Positions 51,449-59,154 of a stretch of 64,000 nt of DNA are shown here, one piece after another. Both the position numbers and the translations under genes were made by a program. Position 1 is the stretch's first letter, and each line of letters opens with the position of its first letter. Origin of the DNA: DAOUKH01 sp965261455 (GTDB taxonomy: Bacteria > Chloroflexota > Dehalococcoidia > SHYB01); NCBI GenBank assembly GCA_965261455.1, contig OZ253453.1, positions 1,674,001 through 1,738,000 on the forward strand, read 5' to 3'. Under the pieces are notes generated by a model. That model saw only the letters and a program-made list of their open reading frames with translations. It made no database searches and was not told the DNA's origin.

Positions 51449-51477
51449 GAGCCTCCACCCTCCTTCAGGTTGGACGG

Positions 51478-51483
51478 AGTATA
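51478..51483 (-). promoter_or_regulatory. -10 element of dppD-dppF
   Basis: TATACT on the minus strand, with AAGGAGG twelve bases further on. The -35 region is weak. Confidence 0.4.
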
Positions 51484-51549
51484 CCCCACCGTCGGCCCCA
51501 AGCCTGGAACCACTTCTATCAGGTTCACGGGTGGTAGGATTGAGGGGCC

Positions 51550-51978
51550 ATGACGCCCCAAGACCTTCCGGATACGGAGCTAAGCACTGGACCTCGCGGC
51601 ATGAAGGTCTTCCGGACAATCATGCTGGTCTTGGCTACGGTTCAGGCCGCTTTCGCGGGACTCACCGCCATGGTGGGCGCGTTCGCGGACGGGGGAGACG
51701 TCTGGTCGCGGCTGTTGATCGTCCTGCTACATCCGCTGAGCGCCGCCGCCCTGCTGGTGCTGGTGGTGTCGCCCCGACCCGCCGCCGCGCGGGCCTTCGG
51801 TGTCGCAGCGCTGCTGACGGCGACGGTGACCGCCGACGTAGCCTTCGCTCTGCTGATCGCCCAAGGCGCCGTGAAGGGCGACTGGGGGCTTCCCCTAGCG
51901 TTCGCCGCGATACCGGTCGTCGGTATCGCCTACGCCCTGACCCTTACCCTGCTGCGGCCGCGGTCGAGCCCCCGCTAG
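51550..51978 (+). CDS. Small multi-pass membrane protein of unknown function
   Basis: 142 residues. After a polar N-terminus (1-20) there are four hydrophobic helices: about 22-45 (TIMLVLATVQAAFAGLTAMV), 54-75, 82-105 and 116-136. A basic tail ends in PRSSPR. I recognise no family motif. TAGGAT (51535-51540) nine bases before the ATG could be the -10 of a short-leader transcript. It is divergent from dppD, with about 100 bases between the starts, and convergent with the helicase gene. A link to the transporter is not shown. Confidence 0.65.
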   Translation: MTPQDLPDTELSTGPRGMKVFRTIMLVLATVQAAFAGLTAMVGAFADGGDVWSRLLIVLLHPLSAAALLVLVVSPRPAAARAFGVAALLTATVTADVAFALLIAQGAVKGDWGLPLAFAAIPVVGIAYALTLTLLRPRSSPR

Positions 51979-52005
51979 CCACTTCTCCAACCGGTGCGGG
52001 AAGCG

Positions 52006-53385
52006 CTACCTAGGCTGCCTCGCCTTACGGGCGGTACGCCATGGCTTGCGTGTGAACCGGTGGCCTAGGCCCCGCTCGATCTCACGCCATTTCCGCTCTT
52101 CTTCCGGCGTGATGAACGTTACCGCCTCTCCGGAGCGGCCCATGCGGCCGGTCCGACCGATCCGGTGCGTGAAGAGTTGCTCCGAGTCCGGCAGGTCGTA
52201 GTTGATGACCTGGCCGATGCCTTCAACGTCCAAGCCGCGGGCAGCCACGTTCGTGGCCACCAGAATCGGCGCGGCGCCGGAACGGAAATCCTTCATCACA
52301 CGCTCACGCGCGGCCTGGCTAAGATTCCCTTGGAGCGCCCCGACCGGGTAGCCCAACGCCTCGAGCTGCGTCGCCAGCTTCTTGACGCCGTGCTTGGTCC
52401 TTCCAAAGACGAGTATCGGCGCGCCGCCGCGTTGGCCCAACAGCGTTTGAAGGGCCTCTATCTTGTCACTCTTCTGGATGGAGTAGACCAGGTGCTCCAC
52501 CGTGGGGACCGCTTGCAGCCCTGCGTCTACTTCCACTGTTACGGGGTCGCGCAGGTACTTCGTGGCGGTCTTCGCCACCCACTCCGGCATGGTTGCGGAG
52601 AGGAGCGCCGTCTGCCGCCCGGCGGGCGTACGGCTAAGGATGGCCTCGACGTCGTGGGCGAAACCTCTATCGAGCATCTCGTCCGCCTCGTCCAGGACAA
52701 GGAACCGCACCGACCGCAGGTCTAGCGAGCCCCGACGCAGATGGTCCAGCGTACGGCCCGGAGTGCCGATGATGATCTGGGCGCCGTTCCTGAGCGCCAT
52801 GCTCTCGGGGCCCAACGACCGGCCGCCGTACAGCAGTGCCACGCGCAGCCGCTGCGGTAACGCCAAGGCATCCGTGACGCCGGCCACTTGAATGGCCAGC
52901 TCCCGGGTGGGCACCAGCACGAGCGCCTGGACTCGCCGGACCGATGGGTCGCAGTGCTCCACCAAGGGCGCGGCGAAGGCCAGCGTCTTTCCGGATCCCG
53001 TGCGGGCCTGTCCTATCAAGTCGCGCCCCGCCAGGAGATGGGGGATGGACTCCTCTTGGATGGGCGTGGGGTCGGAAATGTTCATTCGGGCAATCGCCGC
53101 TCTCGTGCCGGCCTTCAACGCCATGCCGGGGAACACGGAAGCATCGGCGGCGGAGCTAACGGCGGCGGCCCCATTGGCGGTGGTGTCAAACTTCCTGACG
53201 GGCGCACTGACCGCGGCGGCATAGCCGCTGCGGCGCGTCTTGAAGCACGTGGGGCAGTACACCGGCCTACCTTGGCTTGGCCGGAAGGGGACAGTCGTAG
53301 AGGTGCCGCAGTCAGCGCAAGCGGCCAAGTGGCGCTGGGTACGGACAAACGGACGCGGACGGGTCGATAGAGATTCCACTGGCAT
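52006..53385 (-). CDS. DEAD-box RNA helicase with N-terminal zinc ribbon
   Basis: 459 residues. The first 55 residues carry CADC...VPFRPSQGRPVYCPTCF, a zinc ribbon with two CxxC pairs that is usually seen as a small stand-alone protein. The helicase core follows: Q motif (PTPIQEESIPHL), Walker A ARTGSGKTLAF, VLDEADEML, SATMPEW, and HRIGRTGRMGR. The C-terminus is short and basic (FTRKPWRTARKAR). RNA unwinding in ribosome assembly or mRNA turnover is the likely role. It is convergent with the small membrane protein gene. Confidence 0.9.
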   Translation of the reverse strand: MPVESLSTRPRPFVRTQRHLAACADCGTSTTVPFRPSQGRPVYCPTCFKTRRSGYAAAVSAPVRKFDTTANGAAAVSSAADASVFPGMALKAGTRAAIARMNISDPTPIQEESIPHLLAGRDLIGQARTGSGKTLAFAAPLVEHCDPSVRRVQALVLVPTRELAIQVAGVTDALALPQRLRVALLYGGRSLGPESMALRNGAQIIIGTPGRTLDHLRRGSLDLRSVRFLVLDEADEMLDRGFAHDVEAILSRTPAGRQTALLSATMPEWVAKTATKYLRDPVTVEVDAGLQAVPTVEHLVYSIQKSDKIEALQTLLGQRGGAPILVFGRTKHGVKKLATQLEALGYPVGALQGNLSQAARERVMKDFRSGAAPILVATNVAARGLDVEGIGQVINYDLPDSEQLFTHRIGRTGRMGRSGEAVTFITPEEERKWREIERGLGHRFTRKPWRTARKARQPR

Positions 53386-53439
53386 AGGGGGACGGTACCT
53401 TAGACGAAGGAGTGATGCAGCGGTTCAGAGGCGGTGGGG

Positions 53440-53475
53440 GAAACAAGAAAACGAGACGGATGATGATCCGTCTCG
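53440..53475 (-). terminator. Rho-independent terminator after the DM13 gene
   Basis: Perfect 10-bp stem CGAGACGGAT (53452-53461) with ATCCGTCTCG (53466-53475) and a GATG loop. On the minus strand it is followed by TTTTCTTGTTT. It ends the DM13 transcript about 150 bases after its stop; 53476-53628 holds nothing else. Confidence 0.75.
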
Positions 53476-53628
53476 CTGCGTGAGTCTATGCCGCACCAAT
53501 CAACTGCATCCGCCACCATTCTAGCAGACATGCCAAGGACATAGCAGCTTTCGCTGGCAGCACGACACCATTGCCCAGCCGTCCAGCCCGGCGGCGACCT
53601 TCAGCCGCCCTCGCCTAGCCCGGCCGGT

Positions 53629-54534
53629 TCAGGCAGATTGAAGGGTGGCGACACTGAAGACGACGGAGAAGGGCTTGCAGTAGATAACCACGCTATTGAA
53701 GACCGACACGTCCACGCCAGCAGGGATCAGGTAGTTCTGGTTCCCCCGGTTGCCCTTCAGGTCTCCCAGATCGACGTACCCGCCCAACTTGACCTCGTCC
53801 GACCGGGTCGGGTCCTCGTGGGGCGACAAGATCACATGGAGAGCCGGTCCGTTGGTCACCTCAAGGTTTTCCAGCCGGAGCAAGTGGCCGCCGCCGGGAG
53901 TGCTGAAGATGATCGCTTGACCACTCCCCCGGTGAAAGCTATCAGCGTCTTTGAACTCGCCCTGCTTCACTTTCTGGACTTCGTCTTGTTGATTGACGTT
54001 CGCCATGACGACCGGCTCCATCATGCGGACGCCCCGTTCCACCATCTCCATGTCGGCCGCGGCGCGGACCATCGTGAACCCTTCCGTCAGGGCGGCGTGG
54101 TCGTCGTCACTCATTACCGTGATAGAACTGCCGGACGCCACCATCGCCCCGGCGTTTATGGCCGAGGCTCCGGGCATCTCTTCCCTCATCATCGAGTCGT
54201 CAACCATCGCCATCCCCGCCATAACTCCCTCTACGTCGGCCCGTTCCATTCCCTCGGGGACCACCGCATTGACAGCGAAGGGGAACTCTTCCTCCACGGT
54301 AACGTTGATGAATAACGGCGACCCAAGCGACCAGCCAACCCAAAGGGTAATAGCCAGCATTGGGACTGAAGCGATGCCGAAGGCCACGCGATTGCGCCAA
54401 ATAACCTGATGCCAGCCGCGCCGATAGCCGAAGGCAAGGACTGCGGCGATAAACACCAAAGTGGCGGCCGCGATGAGCCAACGGTAATCGTAGAGGCTGG
54501 CGAACGTGCGTTCAACATCACCGATAGTCGACAT
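53629..54534 (-). CDS. Membrane protein with Met-rich segment and DM13 domain
   Basis: 301 residues. Two membrane helices (about 19-37 and 48-68) anchor the protein. A methionine-rich stretch follows (about 95-175, roughly sixteen Met). The C-terminal DM13 domain (about 195-301; FHRGSGQAIIFSTPGGGHLL, LEVTNGPALHVILSP, and the conserved Cys in VVIYCKPFSVVFSVATL) is proposed in the literature to be an electron-transfer module. An extracytoplasmic redox or metal-related role is likely but unproven. GGAGGG precedes the ATG. It is a single gene with a strong terminator. Confidence 0.82.
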   Translation of the reverse strand: MSTIGDVERTFASLYDYRWLIAAATLVFIAAVLAFGYRRGWHQVIWRNRVAFGIASVPMLAITLWVGWSLGSPLFINVTVEEEFPFAVNAVVPEGMERADVEGVMAGMAMVDDSMMREEMPGASAINAGAMVASGSSITVMSDDDHAALTEGFTMVRAAADMEMVERGVRMMEPVVMANVNQQDEVQKVKQGEFKDADSFHRGSGQAIIFSTPGGGHLLRLENLEVTNGPALHVILSPHEDPTRSDEVKLGGYVDLGDLKGNRGNQNYLIPAGVDVSVFNSVVIYCKPFSVVFSVATLQSA

Positions 54535-54708
54535 TGCACCCTCCGAATTGCACCGTCCAATGATCCTCTGCTTTTCGAGCCCAGCCCAGTCCGAACCTGA
54601 GCACTAAGGTACTAGATTTTGCCCAGCTGGTGGACCCGAACTTGGTCAAGACCGGGAATAAGCGTGAGATCGTTACGATGAATGTGGTGGTCAGTGAGGA
54701 TGGAGACT

Positions 54709-55509
54709 CTAGCGGGCCTTCCACTGGGCGGGACGCTTTTCAATGAACGCCAGGGGTCCTTCCTTGGCGTCCTCAGTTTGGCTGATCTGGGCGTAGATCA
54801 CCTCGCCGAATTTCTGCGACTCTTCCATCGCCAGACGGCGCCAAAAGTGCATCATCTTCCTTGTCGCTTGGACCGCGAGCGGCGCGTTGGCGGCGATGGC
54901 GCCGGCGATTTCGATGGCCCGGGGCATCAGCCGGTCCGGCGGCGTCACTTCATGCACGAAGCCAATGCGGCGGGCTTCCTCCGCCGACATGGTCTCACCT
55001 GTCAGGGCGTAGTACATGGCCTCGCCGAAATGCGTCACTCTCGCAAAGTGATGAATGCCGTAGATGGCGAGGATGCCGCGCTTCACCTCCGGAAGGCCGA
55101 AGGTCGCCTCCGTCGAGGCGATGCGGATGTCGCAGTCCATCGCCTCCTCCATACCGCCCCCGAGCGCAAGCCCATTGACCGCCGCGATGATGGGCTTGGG
55201 GCTTCGAGAGAAAATGCCCGGCCCCCGGGGCTGGCCCATGTCGGCGCGTTCCCGGCGTTCCCCGGACGAATCCTCCTCGGTGTCTTGATCGCGCTGGGCC
55301 ATCTCCTTCAGGTCCGCTCCCGCGGAAAAGGCGCGGCCCGTGCCGGTCACGATGGCCACCCGCATGTTGGGGTCCTCATCGAAGTCGGCCATGGCCTCCC
55401 GCCGCTCGGCGATCATCTGCCGCCCGAAGGCGTTGAGACGGTCGGGACGATTCATGGTGAACAGCGCGTAGTGCTCGGCGTCACGCTTCTCGTAGATCCA
55501 GTACGGCAT
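54709..55509 (-). CDS. Enoyl-CoA hydratase
   Basis: 266 residues, crotonase fold with both catalytic glutamates in place: GGGMEEAMDCDIRIA and FGLPEVKRGIL. The first oxyanion-hole segment is FSAGADLKEMAQRD. It should hydrate a 2-enoyl-CoA to the 3-hydroxyacyl-CoA. In contrast to the two other crotonase genes in the window, this one looks fully canonical. It is 19 bases downstream of the DUF169 gene on the same strand and belongs with the acyl-CoA dehydrogenase further upstream. Confidence 0.9.
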   Translation of the reverse strand: MPYWIYEKRDAEHYALFTMNRPDRLNAFGRQMIAERREAMADFDEDPNMRVAIVTGTGRAFSAGADLKEMAQRDQDTEEDSSGERRERADMGQPRGPGIFSRSPKPIIAAVNGLALGGGMEEAMDCDIRIASTEATFGLPEVKRGILAIYGIHHFARVTHFGEAMYYALTGETMSAEEARRIGFVHEVTPPDRLMPRAIEIAGAIAANAPLAVQATRKMMHFWRRLAMEESQKFGEVIYAQISQTEDAKEGPLAFIEKRPAQWKAR

Positions 55510-55528
55510 AGATGGACTCCTCGCGGGG

Positions 55529-56239
55529 CTACTCGGACCGAACGCCCGCGGCCCTTTCGCGATAGTGGCTGTCCAATTGACCGTGGACTTGGCTTACCCG
55601 GCCCAGCTCGGTCACCAGAGAATCAAGCTGGCCGCCGGGGATGGCCAGCAACATCAAATCGTCCCCGACGGTTGTGTTGATCCGCATGCCGACGCAGCCG
55701 AAAGACTGAGACGTCCTGCCCTCCGCGAGGGCTATAGGAACCGCGGCGCAGCCCGGTCTGCCATAGACGCCGGTGGGCGCCGCAGCCCAATTCATGAGAC
55801 CGCAGCTTTCCGCCACGACCATCGCCTGCCGGGGCGTAGCCCACACTAGCGCGAGATCAGGCTCGACGGGGAACCGGCTCAGCGGCCCATAGACGATCCC
55901 CGCGGACGCCTGGCCGTTCTTGGGGACCTTCTCCACTTCCTCTTCCCGTATGTAGGACGTACCGCACATCATCCCCACGTCCTCCATCAGTCGCCCCATC
56001 GTCTCGTCGGGCAGTGGGAAGCCCATGACCATCGCACCAAGGGGGCAGTTAAAGTGATCGGCAGCGGCGGCGTAGAAGACGTCGGTCTCAGCCTCATGCC
56101 AGAACGCGCAGGGGGAGGGGACCGCCTTGCCAATCCGAGATACGCCTTCCGGCTGAGCTTGGACGAAGGCGAGCCCGATCACGGGCTTGGTCAGCGACAA
56201 TGTACGTTCGATGAATCCGGCAGTCTCGCCGTGCTGCAT
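55529..56239 (-). CDS. DUF169-family protein
   Basis: 236 residues matching the COG2043/DUF169 pattern as I recall it: the N-terminal KPVIGLAFV, then CAFWHEAETDVFYAAAADHFNCPLGA with its conserved Cys residues, and CGLMNWAAAPTGVYGRPGCA in the centre. No function is established for the family; its cysteine-rich motifs may bind a metal or cofactor. It lies between an acyl-CoA dehydrogenase gene and an enoyl-CoA hydratase gene on the same strand, with short gaps, suggesting one operon. Confidence 0.8.
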   Translation of the reverse strand: MQHGETAGFIERTLSLTKPVIGLAFVQAQPEGVSRIGKAVPSPCAFWHEAETDVFYAAAADHFNCPLGAMVMGFPLPDETMGRLMEDVGMMCGTSYIREEEVEKVPKNGQASAGIVYGPLSRFPVEPDLALVWATPRQAMVVAESCGLMNWAAAPTGVYGRPGCAAVPIALAEGRTSQSFGCVGMRINTTVGDDLMLLAIPGGQLDSLVTELGRVSQVHGQLDSHYRERAAGVRSE

Positions 56240-56271
56240 CCTGGACCTCCTTGGAGCAACGATGTTGAGGG

Positions 56272-57444
56272 TTAGCTCCTGGGAAGCCCCAGCCCTCGCG
56301 TCGCTATGATATTCCGTTGGATCTCAGACGTCCCGCCGTAGACCGTCAAGTACAGCGACCGGCGGTAGCCGCTCTCGATCCTTCCCTCAAGCGGTGCCCG
56401 TGGTTCGCCGCTCCCCATCTGGCCACGTAGTCCGAGCAAACGCATCCCCAGCAGGAAGAGACGCTGCTCCAAGTCCGTTCCAAGCAGCTTGACCACCGAG
56501 GCCTCCTGATTGGGAATCAAGCCCTGGCTCTGCTTCCACGCCACGTTATAGCACATGAGACGGCAGGCCTGGATTTCCGCCGCCATCTCCGCGATTCGAT
56601 GCCGAATGATGGCGTCGTTCCACGCAGCCCCATCTCGGTGCCCCACCGTCCGGTGGTAGGCCGTCAGCTCTTCAAGGAAGCGCCGGGCCCTGGCGGGAAC
56701 GCCGACGCCGGAGCGCTCGAAGTCAAGGGAGGCGGCGCCGACGTACCACCCCCCGTTCTTCTCCCCCACAAGGTTCTGCTTGGGGACGCGGACCTCGTCG
56801 AACGTGACCAGGCTTCGAGAACCGTCGTACATCATGGGGAAGGTGCTGACGGAGATGCCGGGGCTGTCCATTTCCACGAGGAGGAAGCTGATGCCGCGGT
56901 GCTTCGGCGCGTCGGGGTCGGTCCGGACCAGCATGAACATCCAATCGGCGCCGTTGTGAGCCCCATTCCAGAGCTTGGCACCGGTGACCACGAAGTCGTC
57001 GCCATCCTCCACGGCGACGGTTTGCAGGGAAGCAAGGTCGGAGCCGGCGTCCGCCTCCGAGTATCCCTGGGCCCATTCGATGTCCGCGTCGGCGATCTTG
57101 TTCAGAAAGAAAACCTTCTGCTCGGGCGTTCCATGGATCATCAGGACAGGGGCCAGGATATTGACGCCCATACCCGTGGCGGGCACGCGGTGATAGGCGG
57201 CCTCTTCGTTGAACACCAACTGGCGCATGTGCGGCGCCGCGCGGCCCCCGTATTCGCGGGGCCACGCCATGGTCAGCCACCCTTGCTGCGCCAGTTTCTT
57301 CCGGAACTGGTGGATGAGGATGGCGTGCTCGGGCTCCTCGGCGTCTACGTCGAGCGCTCGCCAGTCCCAGGGAAGCTCGCGGTCAATGAACGCCGCAAGC
57401 TCCGCTCTGAACGCTTCGTCTTCGGGCGTGAAAAGAAACTCCAT
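56272..57444 (-). CDS. Acyl-CoA dehydrogenase
   Basis: 390 residues with the three standard domains: an N-terminal helical part, middle-domain YSEADAGSDLASLQTVAV and VTGAKLWNGAHNGADW, and the C-terminal signature GGTSEIQRNIIATRGLGLPR. It is clearly related to the dehydrogenase at 23990-25156. It desaturates an acyl-CoA using FAD. It is the first gene of the minus-strand series with DUF169 and enoyl-CoA hydratase, and it is divergent from the thiolase-like gene. Confidence 0.91.
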   Translation of the reverse strand: MEFLFTPEDEAFRAELAAFIDRELPWDWRALDVDAEEPEHAILIHQFRKKLAQQGWLTMAWPREYGGRAAPHMRQLVFNEEAAYHRVPATGMGVNILAPVLMIHGTPEQKVFFLNKIADADIEWAQGYSEADAGSDLASLQTVAVEDGDDFVVTGAKLWNGAHNGADWMFMLVRTDPDAPKHRGISFLLVEMDSPGISVSTFPMMYDGSRSLVTFDEVRVPKQNLVGEKNGGWYVGAASLDFERSGVGVPARARRFLEELTAYHRTVGHRDGAAWNDAIIRHRIAEMAAEIQACRLMCYNVAWKQSQGLIPNQEASVVKLLGTDLEQRLFLLGMRLLGLRGQMGSGEPRAPLEGRIESGYRRSLYLTVYGGTSEIQRNIIATRGLGLPRS

Positions 57445-57500
57445 GGTTAGGGTTCGACGGGGCGGTGGCAGGGATTCTACACCGCGAGACGCCGTTCACG

Positions 57501-57529
57501 TTGTTACCGCGCAGGCCGCGGGCTATACT
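57501..57529 (+). promoter_or_regulatory. Promoter of the thiolase-DUF35 pair
   Basis: -35 TTGTTA (57501-57506), 17-base spacer, -10 TATACT (57524-57529). The predicted start near 57536 gives a 23-base leader with GAGAAGGG before the ATG at 57559. An apparently good promoter argues against a long-dead gene. Confidence 0.55.
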
Positions 57530-57558
57530 CGGCGTACAACAGCGGGGCGAGAAGGGAC

Positions 57559-58722
57559 ATGAGCCTACGGGGCGCGGCCGCGATCGTCGGCATCGGCGAG
57601 CTTCCAACCAGACGGGACTACCCCGGAAGGTCGGCGTATTCTCTTTGCATTGAGGCCGCGAAACTGGCCATCGACGACGCGGGACTGCGCCACCAAGATA
57701 TCGACGGCCTCATCACCTCCGCCGAGGACTTCAGCCCGATCACGCTGGCCGAGCGTTTGGGGCTTCGACCCACCTTCTTGGAAGGAAGCCACCTTATGGG
57801 GGCCAGCGGGGCCCAATCGATCGGACTCGCCGCCATGGCCGTCAACGCCGGTCTCGCCAACTACGTGCTCTGCGCCTTCGGGGGCGGCAGGGATCCCGCG
57901 TTTGGGCGGGGCGGGCATGGATCGTCCGCGAATGTCAGGACAGAGTTCGAGAATCCCTACGGGCCGGTGGTCGCGGCCAACGGCGTTTATGCGCTGCTCA
58001 AACAGCGGCACATGCACCAGTTCGGCTCGACGGACGAACAGTTCGCCAAGGTCGCCACTGACCAGCGGTTCAACGCGCTCGCCAACGAGAACGCGGTCTT
58101 CCACGGCAAGCCCATCACCACCGGCGATGTATTGAACTCGCCCATGGTCTGCGACCCCTTGCATCTGTTGGAATGCGTTATGCCCTGCGCGGGAGCTTTC
58201 GCCTGTGTGGTGACCTCCGCGGAACGGGCTAGGGCGTTGCCCCATCCGCCGGCGTTCGTCCTTGGGGTCGGGTCGCACTCAACACACGAGCTCATTTGGC
58301 AGAGTCCCGACATCACGACGACTCCCGTCGAGGTATCGGCCCGGAAGGCCTTCGAAATGGCCCGCTACGGCCCGGGGGACGTCCAGTTCGCCGAACTCTA
58401 CGACTGATACACGGTCCTCGCGGCCGTGAGCCTCGAAGACGCCGGATTCTGCGAGAAGGGTGAGGTCGGCGCCTTCTACGAATCGACCGACACGACCTAC
58501 AAGGGGAGCTTCCCCGTGAATACCGACGGCGGCCAGCTATCGGGCGGCCAGATCGTCGGCATGGGCGGGGGCTTCCGGCAGGTGGTCGAAGGGGCGCGCC
58601 AGATCATGCGCCGCGGCGGAGAGCGCCAAGTACCGAAGGCGGATCTGTGCACGATAAATGGCTGAGGGGGCGACGCGAGCGTGATGTTCACGCTCATGCT
58701 CGGCTCGGAAGCCGCCGAATAG
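57559..58722 (+). pseudogene. SCP-x-type thiolase with two in-frame TGA codons
   Basis: One frame of 388 codons, the full length of SCP-x-type thiolases, interrupted only by TGA at 58405-58407 and 58663-58665; the final stop is TAG at 58720. The parts before, between and after read as thiolase without frameshift: AIVGIGELPTRRDYPGRS, GASGAQSIGLAAMAVNAG, VQFAELYD, then YTVLAAVSLEDAGFCEKGE, then GGDASVMFTLMLG. The first TGA stands where relatives have Cys (ELYDCF), the second inside the GxGG turn. A DUF35 partner gene follows after seven bases. It is either a recent pseudogene, a truncated protein, or a readthrough/selenocysteine case. Confidence 0.7.
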
Positions 58723-58729
58723 GGCGCCG

Positions 58730-59149
58730 ATGAGCGAAGCCGACTACTCCAAGCCGGTCCCGATTCCCGCGGAACCCGAGCTGACCAGGCCCTTCTGGGA
58801 AGCGGCCAAACGTCACGACCTCGTCATCCCGCGCTGTGGCGCGTGCGGCCGCTTCTTCTTCTACCCCAGGCACACCTGCCCACACTGCATGGCCTCGGAC
58901 TGGGAATGGACCCCGGTGAGCGGCCGCGGCCGCGTTTACAGCTTCACCCTAGTCCGGCGGCCCGCCGACCCATCTTTCGCGGGCGACGTGCCCTACGCCT
59001 ACGCCGTCGTCGAGCTTGACGAGGGGCCTCGAATGGTGACCGGCATCGTCGACTGTCCGCTCGAGGCCATCGAGATCGACATGCCGGTCCAAGTCCGGTT
59101 CGACGACGTGACGCCCGAGTGGACGCTGGTGAAGTTCGCCCCCGCTTGA
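58730..59149 (+). CDS. Zn-ribbon OB-fold protein (DUF35), thiolase partner
   Basis: 139 residues. The rubredoxin-like zinc ribbon is CGACGRFFFYPRHTCPHC (about 36-53), followed by an OB fold (VYSFTLVRRP, YAYAVVELDEGPRMVTG). DUF35 proteins pair with SCP-x thiolases, for example in steroid side-chain retro-aldolases (Ltp2-ChsH2) and in archaeal HMG-CoA synthesis complexes, where they bridge or open the CoA site. The gene is intact, seven bases after the interrupted thiolase frame, which makes the state of that thiolase more interesting. Confidence 0.88.
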   Translation: MSEADYSKPVPIPAEPELTRPFWEAAKRHDLVIPRCGACGRFFFYPRHTCPHCMASDWEWTPVSGRGRVYSFTLVRRPADPSFAGDVPYAYAVVELDEGPRMVTGIVDCPLEAIEIDMPVQVRFDDVTPEWTLVKFAPA

Positions 59150-59154
59150 GCGCC

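Noticed and set aside
58405..58430. Bacterial SECIS element after the first TGA of the thiolase
   Set aside because: The CACGG/CCGTG hairpin begins two bases after the TGA and lacks the spacing of known bacterial SECIS elements. Selenocysteine is therefore kept only as an open option.
57559..58722. Genome-wide reassignment of TGA to a sense codon
   Set aside because: Many genes here, such as argH, recG and the PIN antitoxin gene, end in TGA exactly at family length.
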